Positions 56,480 through 64,000 of a DNA stretch of 64,000 nt are shown in pieces (the first letter of the stretch is position 1; the number at the start of each line of letters is the position of its first letter). Position numbers and translations under genes: made by a program. Location of the stretch: assembly GCA_965247975.1 (NCBI GenBank), contig OZ252050.1, forward strand, positions 248,001 through 312,000. Direction: 5' to 3'. The notes under the pieces are model-generated. The model had not been told where the DNA came from, ran no database searches, and was given only the letters and a program-made list of their open reading frames with translations. Source of the DNA: Taishania sp965247975. GTDB taxonomy: Bacteria; Bacteroidota; Bacteroidia; Flavobacteriales_D; Crocinitomicaceae.

Positions 56480-58762
56480 ATGAATGAACCAAGTGAATTT
56501 GCAGAAAAGTTTATCAATCAAACGAATCAGCCCATTTTTTTAACTGGAAAAGCTGGAACAGGAAAAACAACTTTTCTTCGACGCATTGTACAATCTACCT
56601 ACAAACAAACAGTTATTGTTGCACCAACTGGAATTGCTGCCCTAAACGCAGGAGGCGTAACAATCCATTCCTTTTTTCAATTACCATTTTCTGCTTTTGT
56701 TCCAGATTTTGTGGAAGGTCAACATTTGGACGGGTCGGTGAAAATCGAAACTAAGAAAACCTTGCTGCGCCATTTTCGAATGAACAAACAACGGAAACAA
56801 TTGCTGTGTTCGCTCGAATTACTCATAATTGATGAAGTAAGTATGCTTCGCGCCGATTTGCTAGATGCCATTGATTGGTCCTTGCGTAATGTACGTTCCG
56901 TCAATGAGCCGTATGGCGGTGTGCAAGTACTTTTTATCGGTGATTTGTTTCAGTTGCCTCCCGTTGTGAAACCAGGCGAATGGCAGGTTTTGAGCAAGTA
57001 TTATCAAGGAATTCACTTTTTTAATGCTAAAGTGATGACGGATAAACCACCGTTGTACATTGAGCTAAACAAAATTTACCGTCAGCAAAACGATGATTTT
57101 ATTTCAGTGCTCAACAATTTGAGAAATAATCGGTTGACAAATGAAGATATTCAACTACTCAACAGCCATGTTCAACCCAATTTTGACACAACGAAAAATG
57201 AAGGATACATTACGTTGACGACTCATAATGCAAAGGCGGACGAAATGAATACCAAAGCCTTGAAGGAATTGGATGGCAAGTCCATGCACTTTGAAGCTGA
57301 TATTCAAGGAGATTTCCCGCCTCATTTATTTCCTCTTGAGTCGAACTTGGAATTGAAAGTTGGCGCGCAGGTAATGTTTATTAAAAATGATCCTGGATTT
57401 GGAAAACAATTCTACAATGGAAAAATGGGGATTGTAAAAAGTTTGGGAGTAGATGAAATCGTTGTGCAAGGCATTGAAAATAAAGACATAATTACTGTTC
57501 CTACCTACGAATGGGAGAATATTAAATACACAACAAATGCTGCTACTGGTGAAATTGAAGAAGAAACCATCGGTACATTTGTTCATTATCCGCTAAAATT
57601 GGCTTGGGCCATCACAGTGCATAAAAGTCAAGGTTTAACCTTCGACAAAGCTGTTCTTGATGTCTCGCAAGTGTTTGCGCCCGGACAAGCGTATGTAGCG
57701 CTCTCGCGTTTGCGTAGCTTGGATGGACTCGTGATGCTCACACCCATGCGACTCAATGGTCTAAACACAGACGAGAAAATTGTGCATTATTCTTCTCAAA
57801 GTCAGTTCATGGATAAATTGCCCATGCTGTTGACCGCTGCAACAAATCACTTTTTGTTCGAAATTTTATCCAAAGCCTTTGATTGGTATGACTTGAGCAA
57901 CAAATGGAATTCGCACGAGGCTACGTATCAATATCAACCTTCGAAGTCTGAAAAAGGTAACAATCGAAGTTGGGTGACTTTGCAAAATCAGCAGGTGCAA
58001 ACAACGATGGAGCCTGCGCGAAAGTTTCGGAATCAACTTCAAAATTTGTTTGCTCAAGCAAATCTGGATCATGATCATTTGATGAGCAGGGTACAGGCGG
58101 CCATGAATTATTTTATGCCTGTGTTGGAGAATGTGTATGTGTCAACTTTGAAAAAATTGGGTGAACTCAACAAAATCAAAAAAACAAAAGCGTTTGCGGA
58201 AGAGGTAGAAGAATTGGAAGAAGCGTTATTTAATGTTATCATTCAATTAAAAAAGGCAAACCTCATGCTTGAAGCGACCATCAGCGGGAGAGAGTTGACC
58301 AAAGAAACCATTCTAAACGACGAAATAAAAAACTATCGCATTGCAAAAATTGCGGTGATCAAACACGATATGCAGGCTAAGGGCGATATGTTTGCTGCAA
58401 CGTCAGATTTTGATGAAGATTTATACATTCGTACTCCAAAAACAAAAAGCAAAACGAAACAAAAAGAGGCGAAGGTTTCAACGTATATGCAAACATTAGA
58501 ACTATTTGAGTCGGGTATGTCCATCCCTGAAATTGCGAAAAAACGTCAGTTTTCGATTAAAACAATTTATGGTCACATGGAAAAATTGATCATGGAGGAA
58601 AAGTTAGAAGTACATCATTTTCTTTCTGAAGAAAAACTGGCTTATCTGAAAAAGACAGTAAACATTGAAGCAGCCGCAACATTAAGCGAATTGAAGGAAC
58701 AGGTTGATGAATCTATTTCTTGGGAAGAGTTGAAGTTGTATCGGGCTTCGTTGTTGAGGTAA
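56480..58762 (+). CDS. Pif1-like superfamily 1 helicase with C-terminal HTH domain
   Basis: A 760-residue ATP-dependent DNA helicase. N-terminal helicase motifs: Walker A IFLTGKAGTGKTTFLRRI (about 18-35), VAPTGIAALNAGGVTIHSFF (motif Ia, about 49-68), LLIIDEVSMLRADLLDAI (Walker B, about 113-130) and LFIGDLFQLPPV (about 151-162). Motifs V and VI follow as AWAITVHKSQGLTFDKAVLD (about 375-394) and QAYVALSRLRSLDGLVML. Residues 500-640 are helical and unassigned. Residues 665-720 hold a helix-turn-helix (LELFESGMSIPEIAKKRQFS, IKTIYGHMEKL) of the kind found at RecQ C-termini. It probably acts on replication or repair intermediates. Monocistronic. Confidence 0.88.
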   Translation: MNEPSEFAEKFINQTNQPIFLTGKAGTGKTTFLRRIVQSTYKQTVIVAPTGIAALNAGGVTIHSFFQLPFSAFVPDFVEGQHLDGSVKIETKKTLLRHFRMNKQRKQLLCSLELLIIDEVSMLRADLLDAIDWSLRNVRSVNEPYGGVQVLFIGDLFQLPPVVKPGEWQVLSKYYQGIHFFNAKVMTDKPPLYIELNKIYRQQNDDFISVLNNLRNNRLTNEDIQLLNSHVQPNFDTTKNEGYITLTTHNAKADEMNTKALKELDGKSMHFEADIQGDFPPHLFPLESNLELKVGAQVMFIKNDPGFGKQFYNGKMGIVKSLGVDEIVVQGIENKDIITVPTYEWENIKYTTNAATGEIEEETIGTFVHYPLKLAWAITVHKSQGLTFDKAVLDVSQVFAPGQAYVALSRLRSLDGLVMLTPMRLNGLNTDEKIVHYSSQSQFMDKLPMLLTAATNHFLFEILSKAFDWYDLSNKWNSHEATYQYQPSKSEKGNNRSWVTLQNQQVQTTMEPARKFRNQLQNLFAQANLDHDHLMSRVQAAMNYFMPVLENVYVSTLKKLGELNKIKKTKAFAEEVEELEEALFNVIIQLKKANLMLEATISGRELTKETILNDEIKNYRIAKIAVIKHDMQAKGDMFAATSDFDEDLYIRTPKTKSKTKQKEAKVSTYMQTLELFESGMSIPEIAKKRQFSIKTIYGHMEKLIMEEKLEVHHFLSEEKLAYLKKTVNIEAAATLSELKEQVDESISWEELKLYRASLLR

Positions 58763-58897
58763 TCGTTGATAATTTGGATTTAAAATAGTACAATTTATTT
58801 AAACCAATTCTAAATTACAATAAATACAGGGTTTATGACAATTCTATGACAATACAATCCTATTTGCTTCGCAACTTTGTACTCGAAAAGAAAAACT

Positions 58898-60124
58898 ATG
58901 TTGGATACGTTCCATAGCATTGCATTTACACATCGAAATTTACCAGTGGATGAAATTGGTAGGTTGCACATCGCCGAGGAATCGCAAAAAGAGCGTTTAT
59001 CAAAGCTTCGTGACGATTTGGACTTAAAAGAACTGATGTTTCTTTCTACATGCAATCGGGTTGAATTTCTTTTTTGCTCACTCAAAAGTGTAGATTACCA
59101 GTTTGTTATTGACTTTTTTGAATCACTTTATCCAGAAATGGATAGAACGGATATTGCCAAGTTTGCTCATGCTAGCGAAATGTATGCAGGCTTAGGCGCT
59201 GTTGAGCATGTGCTACGTGTGGCTTCTTCGATTGATTCGATGATTATTGGTGAACGAGAAATTATCACGCAGGTGAGAAATGCCTATCAAACTTCAAACA
59301 AGCAAGGTTTAACAGGCGATTTTCTAAGAATTCTCATTCGCCACACAATTGAAACGGCTAAAAAAGTGTATACACAGACAAGTATTGCACGCAAACCAGT
59401 TTCTGTCGTTTCCTTGGCTTATCACAAATTGAAAGAACTCAATATTTCGCTCGATGCACGTTTTTTAATTATTGGTGCAGGTGTCACGAATACCAACATG
59501 AGCCGATTCTTGAAAAAACATGGTTTCAAAAATTTCTCGGTGTTTAATCGTACTTTTTCAAAAGCAGAAAAATTGGCGAATGACCTCCACGGAAAAGCGT
59601 TTGCATTGAAAGAATTGGAAAGTTATACGAATGGTTTTGATGTCATCATAACGTGTACAGGTACAGATAATCATTTGATTTCTCCTGAATTATATGATTC
59701 ATTGCTTCAAAACGAAACGGATAAAAAAGTGGTGATCGATATTGCCATTCCACAAGATTTAGATCCGTTGATTAAAGAAAAACATAAAGTCAATCATATT
59801 TCTGTCAACTTGCTTCAAAAAATTTCGAATGAAAATTTAAAAGTGAGAGGAAAAGAAGTGGAACAAGTGGAAGGAATTTTATTGGAGTCTTTGATGGATT
59901 TCAAACAAATTCAGCGTTTGCGTGCGGTTGAAGTGGCCATGCGCGAAGTACCAAAAAAAGTGCAAGACATCAAAAATGCGGCGGTAAATTCGGTCTTCAA
60001 AAATGATTTAGATGCCCTTGATCCAAATTCGAAAGAAGTTTTGGCAAAGGTTCTCGATTACATGGAGAAAAAATACATGAGCATGCCAATGATTATGGCA
60101 AAAGAAATCCTACTAAAACACTAG
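58898..60124 (+). CDS. hemA: Glutamyl-tRNA reductase
   Basis: Reduces glutamyl-tRNA to glutamate-1-semialdehyde, the first committed step of C5-pathway haem synthesis. The 408-residue protein has the catalytic Cys51 in FLSTCNRVEFLF, the tRNA/substrate region HVLRVASSIDSMIIGEREII (about 105-124), and the NADPH-binding ARFLIIGAGVTNTNMSRFLK (about 188-207). A C-terminal dimerisation helix region follows. ATG at 58898 is chosen; an in-frame TTG 21 bases earlier is unlikely. It is followed without a gap by hemC, and hemC overlaps hemD, forming one operon. Confidence 0.96.
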   Translation: MLDTFHSIAFTHRNLPVDEIGRLHIAEESQKERLSKLRDDLDLKELMFLSTCNRVEFLFCSLKSVDYQFVIDFFESLYPEMDRTDIAKFAHASEMYAGLGAVEHVLRVASSIDSMIIGEREIITQVRNAYQTSNKQGLTGDFLRILIRHTIETAKKVYTQTSIARKPVSVVSLAYHKLKELNISLDARFLIIGAGVTNTNMSRFLKKHGFKNFSVFNRTFSKAEKLANDLHGKAFALKELESYTNGFDVIITCTGTDNHLISPELYDSLLQNETDKKVVIDIAIPQDLDPLIKEKHKVNHISVNLLQKISNENLKVRGKEVEQVEGILLESLMDFKQIQRLRAVEVAMREVPKKVQDIKNAAVNSVFKNDLDALDPNSKEVLAKVLDYMEKKYMSMPMIMAKEILLKH

Positions 60125-61033
60125 ATGAAATCTATTATCATTGGTTCAAGAGGCAGCGATCTCGCGCTCTGGCAAGCAAATCATGTGCGTCGTCAACTCG
60201 AAAGCTTGGGGGCATCTGTAGAAATTAAAATCATCAAAACACAAGGCGATGTCATTCAGCATTTGAGTTTTGATAAAATGGAAGGCAAAGGATTTTTTAC
60301 CAAAGAAATTGAAGCAGCCTTGTTGGATAAATCAATCGACTTAGCGGTTCATTCTCACAAAGATTTGGAGACAACTTCTCCTGAAGGCTTAGTTGTGGCC
60401 TGTGTTTCAGAACGCGAAAACCCATCAGATTTGTTGCTCATTAAAAAAAGCGCTGTTGATACTTCCAAAAAATGGAATTTAAAGGAAAATGCGATTGTTG
60501 GCACATCTTCAGCAAGAAGAAAATCACAATTGATGCGTTTCCGACCAGATTTTCAAATCATAGATTTACGCGGAAATGTTCCAACACGCATCGAAAAATT
60601 GCGCTTGGACACTTACGATGCAATCATGCTCGCAAAAGCAGGAGTTGATCGCTTGGAAATTGATTTGAGCGAATTCCATGTGGAAGTCTTGGATCCAACA
60701 GAATTTGTTCCTGCTCCGGCGCAAGGTGTTTTGGGTTTACAAATTCGAGCGGAAGACACAGCACTTTTTGATTTCTTGCAACCGTTAAATCACTCAGATA
60801 TCCAGCAACAAATTGCCATTGAGCGCAAAGTTCTGAATTTATTACAAGGTGGTTGCCAATTGCCTTTGGGTGTTTTTTGTCAGGAAGATGGGGCTATTTT
60901 TGTTTCGCACACAGAATCCTGGGAAGAAGGATCGGATTGGTATAAATTCGAATTCGAAGATTTAGAGGAGAGCGACGAAATTGCAGAAATCATTGTAGAG
61001 GTCTTGTCGAATCCTGAAGAAGACGAAGATTGA
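60125..61033 (+). CDS. hemC: Porphobilinogen deaminase (hydroxymethylbilane synthase)
   Basis: Joins four porphobilinogens into hydroxymethylbilane. The 302-residue protein shows IIIGSRGSDLALWQANHVRR (about 3-22), GKGFFTKEIEAALLDKSIDL (about 58-77), AVHSHKDLETTSPEGL (about 79-94), VGTSSARRKSQLMRFRPDFQ (about 126-145), DLRGNVPTRIEKL, and the dipyrromethane-cofactor Cys244 in LLQGGCQLPLGVF. All are canonical. The ATG directly follows the hemA stop. The C-terminal tail is acidic (NPEEDED). Confidence 0.96.
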   Translation: MKSIIIGSRGSDLALWQANHVRRQLESLGASVEIKIIKTQGDVIQHLSFDKMEGKGFFTKEIEAALLDKSIDLAVHSHKDLETTSPEGLVVACVSERENPSDLLLIKKSAVDTSKKWNLKENAIVGTSSARRKSQLMRFRPDFQIIDLRGNVPTRIEKLRLDTYDAIMLAKAGVDRLEIDLSEFHVEVLDPTEFVPAPAQGVLGLQIRAEDTALFDFLQPLNHSDIQQQIAIERKVLNLLQGGCQLPLGVFCQEDGAIFVSHTESWEEGSDWYKFEFEDLEESDEIAEIIVEVLSNPEEDED

Positions 61034-61683
61034 AAACCCTTTTTATTTCCAAGAATTTAGCTGAACTATCTGCTCTTCCTGATTTTTGTAAATCGCAATC
61101 AATTCATTTAGTTGCTCATTCTTTCTTAAACTTTAATGCCCTAGAATTTAAGGTGAATTTTCCGTTCGATTGTGTTTTTTTTTCAAGCCCGCGCAGTGTT
61201 CATTTTTTTCTAAGTGCTTATTCATTACCTCAAACTTGTTTGATCGCTGTTGCAGGACAAAAAACAAAATCCGCGGTAACTGGTTACGGTTTAAATGTCA
61301 ATTTTGAGGTGCAACGCGCCGGAAATGTCTTGGAAGGAGCAAAGCAGTTTGCTGCATGGATAGGATCAAAACGAGTACTTTTTCCAGGTTCCTCGATTTC
61401 TAACAAAAGCTATCAGAAGTTTTTGAATTCAGAAAAGATAGAAGATGTAGTGGTTTACGAAACGGTCATTGGCACAAAAGAAATTCAAGAATCATCTTTT
61501 TATGTGTTTACAAGTCCGTCGAATGTACGCGGTTTCTTGGAGTCAAACAGCATTCCGAAAGGCGCTGTGGTCATTGCATGGGGAGAAACGACAGCATTGG
61601 AATTAGAACGATTTGGAATTGATGATTGCAAAAAAATGACCAACTCCTCAGAAGAAGAATTGGTCAGTATTTTAAGCGTTTAA
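61030..61683 (+). CDS. hemD: Uroporphyrinogen-III synthase, TTG start
   Basis: Cyclises hydroxymethylbilane to uroporphyrinogen III. The 217-residue frame starts with TTG at 61030, overlapping the hemC stop as TTGA; no ATG lies nearby. HemD is poorly conserved. The visible features are the N-terminal LFISKNLAELSALPDF, FDCVFFSSPRSVHFFLSAYS (about 46-65), LIAVAGQKTKSAVTGYGLNV, VYETVIGTKEIQ and FYVFTSPSNVRGFLESNSIP (about 155-174), plus VIAWGETTALELERFGI. These match the two-lobed HemD pattern. Operon position makes the assignment secure. hemE does not follow. Confidence 0.9.
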   Translation: MKTLFISKNLAELSALPDFCKSQSIHLVAHSFLNFNALEFKVNFPFDCVFFSSPRSVHFFLSAYSLPQTCLIAVAGQKTKSAVTGYGLNVNFEVQRAGNVLEGAKQFAAWIGSKRVLFPGSSISNKSYQKFLNSEKIEDVVVYETVIGTKEIQESSFYVFTSPSNVRGFLESNSIPKGAVVIAWGETTALELERFGIDDCKKMTNSSEEELVSILSV

Positions 61684-61690
61684 TCGGGAT

Positions 61691-61882
61691 TTACCCGGCA
61701 AAACATCGTTTACCCCATTGTTTGCATTTACGTTTCCGCTTTTTATTTATACTCTTTTTGCGATCGCTTGTGTTCGAATCTGTAGCGTTCATTTCTGTGG
61801 TAATTTCTTTTTTGGTCATTTCAGTCATGGAGAAGGACTGAAAACCGACAAAAAGAAAGGCCAACATGGTCAATAATTTCAT
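61691..61882 (-). CDS. Small secreted basic peptide
   Basis: The 63-residue product has a signal peptide (MKLLTMLAFLFVGFQSFS) and a mature part of about 45 residues. This begins acidic/Thr-rich and ends in a strongly basic tail with two cysteines, NKKRKRKCKQWGKRCFAG, which could form a C-x6-C disulfide. The frame is convergent with hemD (7 bases between stops). The ATG complement lies at 61880-61882. Small size means a chance ORF cannot be ruled out, but the clean signal peptide argues for a real gene. Function unknown. Confidence 0.6.
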   Translation of the reverse strand: MKLLTMLAFLFVGFQSFSMTEMTKKEITTEMNATDSNTSDRKKSINKKRKRKCKQWGKRCFAG

Positions 61883-62005
61883 AATTCTAGTTTGTTTTGA
61901 TTTTAAAGTTCAAGGTTTAAACGTAAAATTTGGAAATTAGTTGTACAAGAATTAAAATTTGTAATTTTAGGTACATTATTTGGTCAAGCATAAATTTTAA
62001 AAAAT

Positions 62006-63166
62006 ATGAAGAAATTAGTTTTAACTAGCATGTTGTCTGTGGTCATTTGCATCACAAGTATTGGACAATCAACCGTTTTTAATTATTCAAATGCTTTAGG
62101 ACTCTGGGGATTTGTAAAATCAGACGGAACAGAAATCACAAAGGATATTTACAAAAGTGTATCTTATTTTTCATCTGATGGATATGCAACTGCCTTAGAT
62201 CCAAGCACCAAAGAAGCTATTTTATTGAATTCGAAAGGTGAAGTAGTTGATTTAAAATTGAAAGGAATTTTAGACCTAGATTACATCGGTGAAACAGAAA
62301 AAAATGTTGATTCGAAGGTGGCAATCTTTAAAATTGGTAAAAAATTCGGAGTTGTAAATGTGAATGGTAAAGTAATTCATACGGCTGATTATGATAAGAT
62401 TGACAAAACAAAAAGCAGTATTCTTGTTGGAAAAAAAGGGACGGCTTTGTCTTTGTTAAAATTGGATGGTTCAACAATCTCATTGGATGCAAACATTGTC
62501 GACGTGCGTGACTTTCGAGAAGGACTTGCGCCTTTTGTCGCTAAATCAAAACTGCTTGGATTTATTGATGAGCAAGGAAAAGTAGTCATTGAAGCGAAAT
62601 TTGAATCAGTGGGTTATTTTTCTGTAGGTTTAGCGTGGGCAAAACCTGAGGTTGTTGGAAAAGCTGGAGCTAAAGTTGGATTCATTGATAAAACAGGAAA
62701 ATGGGTCATTGATGCCAAATATGACATGGGCAAGGAATTTGAAACTGTTTCGAAAAGAGCCATGGTGAAATCTGGTGAAACAATGATGTACCTAACTCCA
62801 ACTGGCGAAGAAATTAAAGTTGACGGTGCTACCAAATTGGGGCAATTTGAAGAAGGACTTGCTTATGCATTTAAAGGAGATATGGTTGGATTCGTGAATC
62901 CTTCTGGTAAATGGGTGATTGATGCGCAATACGAAAAAGTGCTTGATTTTAAAAATGGTTTGGCTCAAGTTAGAAAAAATGGACTTTGGGGTGTGATTAA
63001 CACAAAAGGGGCTGTTGTCATTCCAATTGAATTTAAAGATTTAGGTGAGATTAAAAATGGTTTTTGTCCTGCATTGAAACAACTTAATGAGAAAGAAGCT
63101 AAATGGGGAATTATCGATTCAAAAGGAAAATTTGTTGTTGAGCCTAAATACGTTAAATTGAAATAA
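62006..63166 (+). CDS. WG-repeat secreted protein
   Basis: The 386-residue product has a signal peptide (LTSMLSVVICITSIGQ) and about seven WG repeats, short beta modules of the form WGxIDxxGKxVIxxxYxxxxxFxxGLA. Clear copies are LLGFIDEQGKVVIEAKFESV (about 183-202), KVGFIDKTGKWVIDAKYDMG (about 226-245), MVGFVNPSGKWVIDAQYEKV, GLWGVINTKGAVVIPIEF and KWGIIDSKGKFVVEPKY at the C-terminus. WG repeats occur in many periplasmic or surface proteins and probably mediate binding. It has no T9SS sorting domain. Monocistronic. Role unknown. Confidence 0.88.
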   Translation: MKKLVLTSMLSVVICITSIGQSTVFNYSNALGLWGFVKSDGTEITKDIYKSVSYFSSDGYATALDPSTKEAILLNSKGEVVDLKLKGILDLDYIGETEKNVDSKVAIFKIGKKFGVVNVNGKVIHTADYDKIDKTKSSILVGKKGTALSLLKLDGSTISLDANIVDVRDFREGLAPFVAKSKLLGFIDEQGKVVIEAKFESVGYFSVGLAWAKPEVVGKAGAKVGFIDKTGKWVIDAKYDMGKEFETVSKRAMVKSGETMMYLTPTGEEIKVDGATKLGQFEEGLAYAFKGDMVGFVNPSGKWVIDAQYEKVLDFKNGLAQVRKNGLWGVINTKGAVVIPIEFKDLGEIKNGFCPALKQLNEKEAKWGIIDSKGKFVVEPKYVKLK

Positions 63167-63191
63167 TTTTTGATTGAAGATAAGGTCAGTT

Positions 63192-64000
63192 ATGGTCAAG
63201 TCGATGATTTATAGATTGAACCAATCACTGCTTGTTCTTTTCTTATTAACTGGATTTCAGGCTTTTTCTCAATCTGGGTGCACAGACCCAAATGCTTTAA
63301 ACTTTAATAGTTCGGCAACCATCAACGATGGTTCTTGTCTTTATGCACCAGCTACTTTGGCTTGTCCTGTGGTTGGCACTATTCCATCTCAGGCTTATGA
63401 ATCATCTGGACTTGTCTTGTTCAACGAAAAACTTTGGACGCACAACGATTCTGATAATTCTCCTAAATTGTTTGGCTTTGACACAACCAATTTTCAAATT
63501 CAAGACACGCTAGTTATTGGTAATCAACTAAATATCGATTGGGAAGATGTTGCTGTTTCCGATGATTTTGTCTTCATTGGTGATTTTGGCAATAACAGCG
63601 CAACGCGAACGGATTTACGTATTTTACGCATCAATTTAAGTGATACCCAGGTGTTGGATACCTTAAATGCCGAAGAAATTTCATTTTACTATCCTGATCA
63701 AACAAATTTTGAACCTTCAGGTAATCATGGATTTGATTGTGAAGCATTTTTCTACTTTAACGATAGTTTGCATTTATTTACTAAGCATTGGGGAAATGGT
63801 TATACCAAACATTACATTGTTCCAAATGAGTTGGGAAATCACGCTGCCGTTTTTGTCGATAGTTTATTTGTGAATGGTCAGGTTACTGCAGCTGATATTT
63901 CATCTTCTGGAATAATTGCTTTGTTGGGATATACTCCACCGGCTTATGCGCCTTTTATGCAGTTGCTTTGGGATTATCAAGGCACCAACTTTTTTACTGG
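63192..64000 (+). CDS. Secreted protein, N-terminal part (runs off the window)
   Basis: Open from an ATG at 63192 to the window end, giving 269 residues (an alternative ATG lies 12 bases later). A signal peptide (LLVLFLLTGFQAFSQ, about 12-26) is followed by a Cys-containing motif CTDPNALNFNSSATINDGSC (about 29-48), a module I associate with surface proteins of Crocinitomicaceae. The body has propeller-like strands (LFGFDTTNFQIQDTLVIG, WEDVAVSDDFVFIGDFGNNS, FDCEAFFYFNDSLHLFTKHW). A C-terminal T9SS sorting domain is likely but lies outside the window. Function unknown. Confidence 0.8.
   Translation, partial: MVKSMIYRLNQSLLVLFLLTGFQAFSQSGCTDPNALNFNSSATINDGSCLYAPATLACPVVGTIPSQAYESSGLVLFNEKLWTHNDSDNSPKLFGFDTTNFQIQDTLVIGNQLNIDWEDVAVSDDFVFIGDFGNNSATRTDLRILRINLSDTQVLDTLNAEEISFYYPDQTNFEPSGNHGFDCEAFFYFNDSLHLFTKHWGNGYTKHYIVPNELGNHAAVFVDSLFVNGQVTAADISSSGIIALLGYTPPAYAPFMQLLWDYQGTNFFT

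Noticed and set aside
61684..61698. Short CGGG-ATTTA-CCCG hairpin between hemD and the small peptide gene as a terminator
   Set aside because: Only four pairs and no T run on either strand; too weak to call.

Overview
The window looks like a stretch of core chromosome from a low-GC member of Bacteroidota, most likely Flavobacteriales and close to Crocinitomicaceae/Fluviicola. The grounds are: secreted proteins with C-terminal type IX secretion (T9SS) sorting domains; a Cys-rich DPNALNFN...DGSC motif in the last protein, which I associate with that group; a class I fumarase; a hybrid beta-propeller/LytS sensor; HemJ-type haem synthesis; and many start-proximal TAnnTTTG boxes, the -7 element of Bacteroidota. 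The taxonomic call is an inference from gene content.

Layout. 1-2.3 kb: 5' part of aspS and an acyl-CoA carboxylase beta subunit (minus strand). 2.4-9.8 kb: a lipoprotein, then a tightly overlapped minus-strand operon of SpoIIM-like fusion, DUF4129, DUF4350, MoxR ATPase and DUF58 genes. 9.9-15.2 kb: a 119-bp hairpin element that may be a MITE, a 1214-residue sensor kinase coupled to a uridine-kinase-like gene, and a secreted thioredoxin-fold protein. 15.2-19.8 kb: the cell-shape operon mreC-mreD-mrdA-rodA, every junction an ATGA overlap, with no mreB beside it. 19.8-26.5 kb: msrB, fumarase, recA, bcp and an M1 aminopeptidase. 26.6-30.9 kb: an unlinked biotin carrier, a small lipoprotein, a GNAT-like protein, hemJ and lysS. 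31.3-39.1 kb: a LytS/LytTR pair, a T9SS cargo protein, and an ECF sigma factor with its probable anti-sigma gene. 39.1-48.5 kb: purM, a class A PBP, scoA-scoB, a winged-helix nucleotidyltransferase, two secreted proteins and an EamA transporter. 48.5-52.4 kb: an ArsC-like protein, a putative outer-membrane protein, kynurenine 3-monooxygenase, a one-TM peptide and an AlkP-superfamily enzyme (minus). 52.6-64 kb: an OmpA/TSP3 protein, pth, asnS, a Pif1-like helicase, hemA-hemC-hemD, a tiny basic peptide, a WG-repeat protein and the 5' part of a secreted protein.

How the genes fit together. Several sets serve the envelope: MreC/MreD/PBP2/RodA for elongation, PBP1A for bulk peptidoglycan, OmpA to tether the outer membrane, and T9SS cargo and lipoproteins at the surface. 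HemA, HemC, HemD and HemJ cover parts of haem synthesis. ScoA/ScoB, the carboxylase subunits, fumarase and Kmo are central metabolism. I found no tRNA or rRNA gene, CRISPR array, complete insertion sequence, prophage or defence island. Nothing seen amounts to a clear new multi-gene system. The least explained pieces are two families of intergenic palindromes, the SpoIIM fusion operon, the odd Kmo gene neighbourhood and a few small or unassigned proteins.
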